Shown: positions 4,791 to 5,168 of the stretch, in pieces
How the letters are laid out: the number at the start of each line of letters is the position of its first letter
How positions within the stretch are numbered: the stretch's first letter is position 1
Origin: Desulfocicer vacuolatum DSM 3385
GTDB lineage: Bacteria; Desulfobacterota; Desulfobacteria; Desulfobacterales; SURF-7
Assembly (NCBI GenBank): GCA_945870015.1
Contig: CAMBQS010000278.1
Span: forward strand, 1 to 5,168
Direction of reading: 5' to 3'
Length of the DNA: 5,168 nucleotides
Made by a program: the position numbers and the translations under genes
The notes under the pieces: generated by a model
What the model saw: the letters and a program-made list of their open reading frames with translations, nothing else
The model's database searches: none
What the model was told of the DNA's origin: nothing

Positions 4791-5125
4791 AGCAAAAAAT
4801 AATCACCAAGCGGGGTGAAAAAACGGTTAATCTCAGTCCGAGGAGAGCCATTCGAAGAAATTGTCAGATGTGTTCGGATTATTTATGGGAGGAAGTTGAA
4901 TCGTGTCAGACAGTTGAATGCGAATTACATGCCTTCCGTTCCGGCAGCGGTTCGGAAAAAAATCTGAATTCTGAAGAACGGATGAAGGCCATCCAACGCT
5001 ATTGCAGGGATCGCTGCTGCGGAGGAGATGAAAAACAATATCGTTCCTGTGATATGGAAACCTGCCCGCTGTTCATCTATCGCCAGAGAAATATTCAGAA
5101 TAATGAAACAGATAAATCCGGATGA
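4787..5125 (+). CDS. Small protein with two tandem four-cysteine (probable zinc) modules
   Basis: A 112-residue soluble protein. Module 1: C26-x2-C29-x10-C40-x4-C45. Module 2: C73-x3-C77-x10-C88-x4-C93. Each is preceded by the same lead (RRAIRRNC and MKAIQRYC) and followed by the same end (CELHAFR and CPLFIYR), so the protein is an internal duplication. The general form AI-x-R-x-C … C-x-L-x-x-[YF]R is one I recall from small phage and bacterial proteins of unknown function; Cys4 zinc binding is the likely reading. Module 2 keeps CCGG and CPL, the more canonical version; module 1 has lost them. Chosen start is ATG 4787, overlapping the HNH stop as ATGA, with GGAG five bases upstream; an in-frame GTG at 4781 is the alternative. 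Translational coupling suggests that it works with the HNH protein, perhaps as a DNA-binding partner. Confidence 0.8.
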   Translation: MKQKIITKRGEKTVNLSPRRAIRRNCQMCSDYLWEEVESCQTVECELHAFRSGSGSEKNLNSEERMKAIQRYCRDRCCGGDEKQYRSCDMETCPLFIYRQRNIQNNETDKSG

Positions 5126-5168
5126 GAAAGAGAAAATAATTTTTCCGGTTATCAATAGAATCAGGTCA
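5103..5168 (+). CDS. Possible start of a third gene in the HNH operon (partial)
   Basis: From ATG 5103, inside the end of the Cys4 gene in another frame, 22 codons stay open to the window edge (MKQINPDEKEKIIFPVINRI…). The overlap of 23 bases and the same direction would suit a tightly packed operon, but there is no clear ribosome binding site (only a distant AGAGA) and the visible length is too short to judge. Product not recognised. Confidence 0.35.
   Translation, partial: MKQINPDEKEKIIFPVINRIRS

Overview
The window reads as an ordinary bacterial chromosome segment from a Gram-negative organism. Gene families and base composition would suit an environmental deltaproteobacterium / Desulfobacterota, but this is an impression only: no marker gene is present. 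I see no tRNA, rRNA, CRISPR array or insertion sequence with a transposase.

The left two thirds is transcribed leftwards (minus strand). From upstream to downstream it holds: a 97-residue soluble orphan protein (3427-3720); an 88-residue DUF5132-type small membrane protein (2908-3174); a 169-residue protein with an N-terminal HMA_2-like domain and a membrane-associated C-terminal half (2355-2864); a 351-base gap carrying a 144-base MITE-like inverted-repeat element (2052-2195); and the first 667 codons of a P-type cation ATPase (1-2003), whose C-terminus lies beyond the left edge. The ATPase has its own HMA_2-like N-terminal domain followed by a P2-type core (TGES, PEGLP, DKTGT and GLVGMSDP motifs). 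Two of the three module proteins therefore carry related HMA_2-like domains without CxxC. A DUF5132 + HMA_2 + P-type ATPase set is most simply read as one membrane cation-transport module with small accessory membrane proteins; its substrate is unknown.

The right third is transcribed rightwards. After a 560-base AT-rich gene-free region with divergent promoter-like sequences come an HNH endonuclease-like protein (4281-4790) and, coupled to it by an ATGA stop/start overlap, a 112-residue protein made of two tandem four-cysteine modules (4787-5125). A further overlapping reading frame begins at 5103 and runs off the window.

The items most worth a second look are the DUF5132/HMA_2/P2-ATPase module, the mobile-looking hairpin element inside it (its two arms differ in a compensatory way), the duplicated Cys4 protein coupled to the HNH gene, and a perfect 17-base palindrome on a promoter-like -10 upstream of the orphan gene. 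Nothing here proves a new defence or mobile system.
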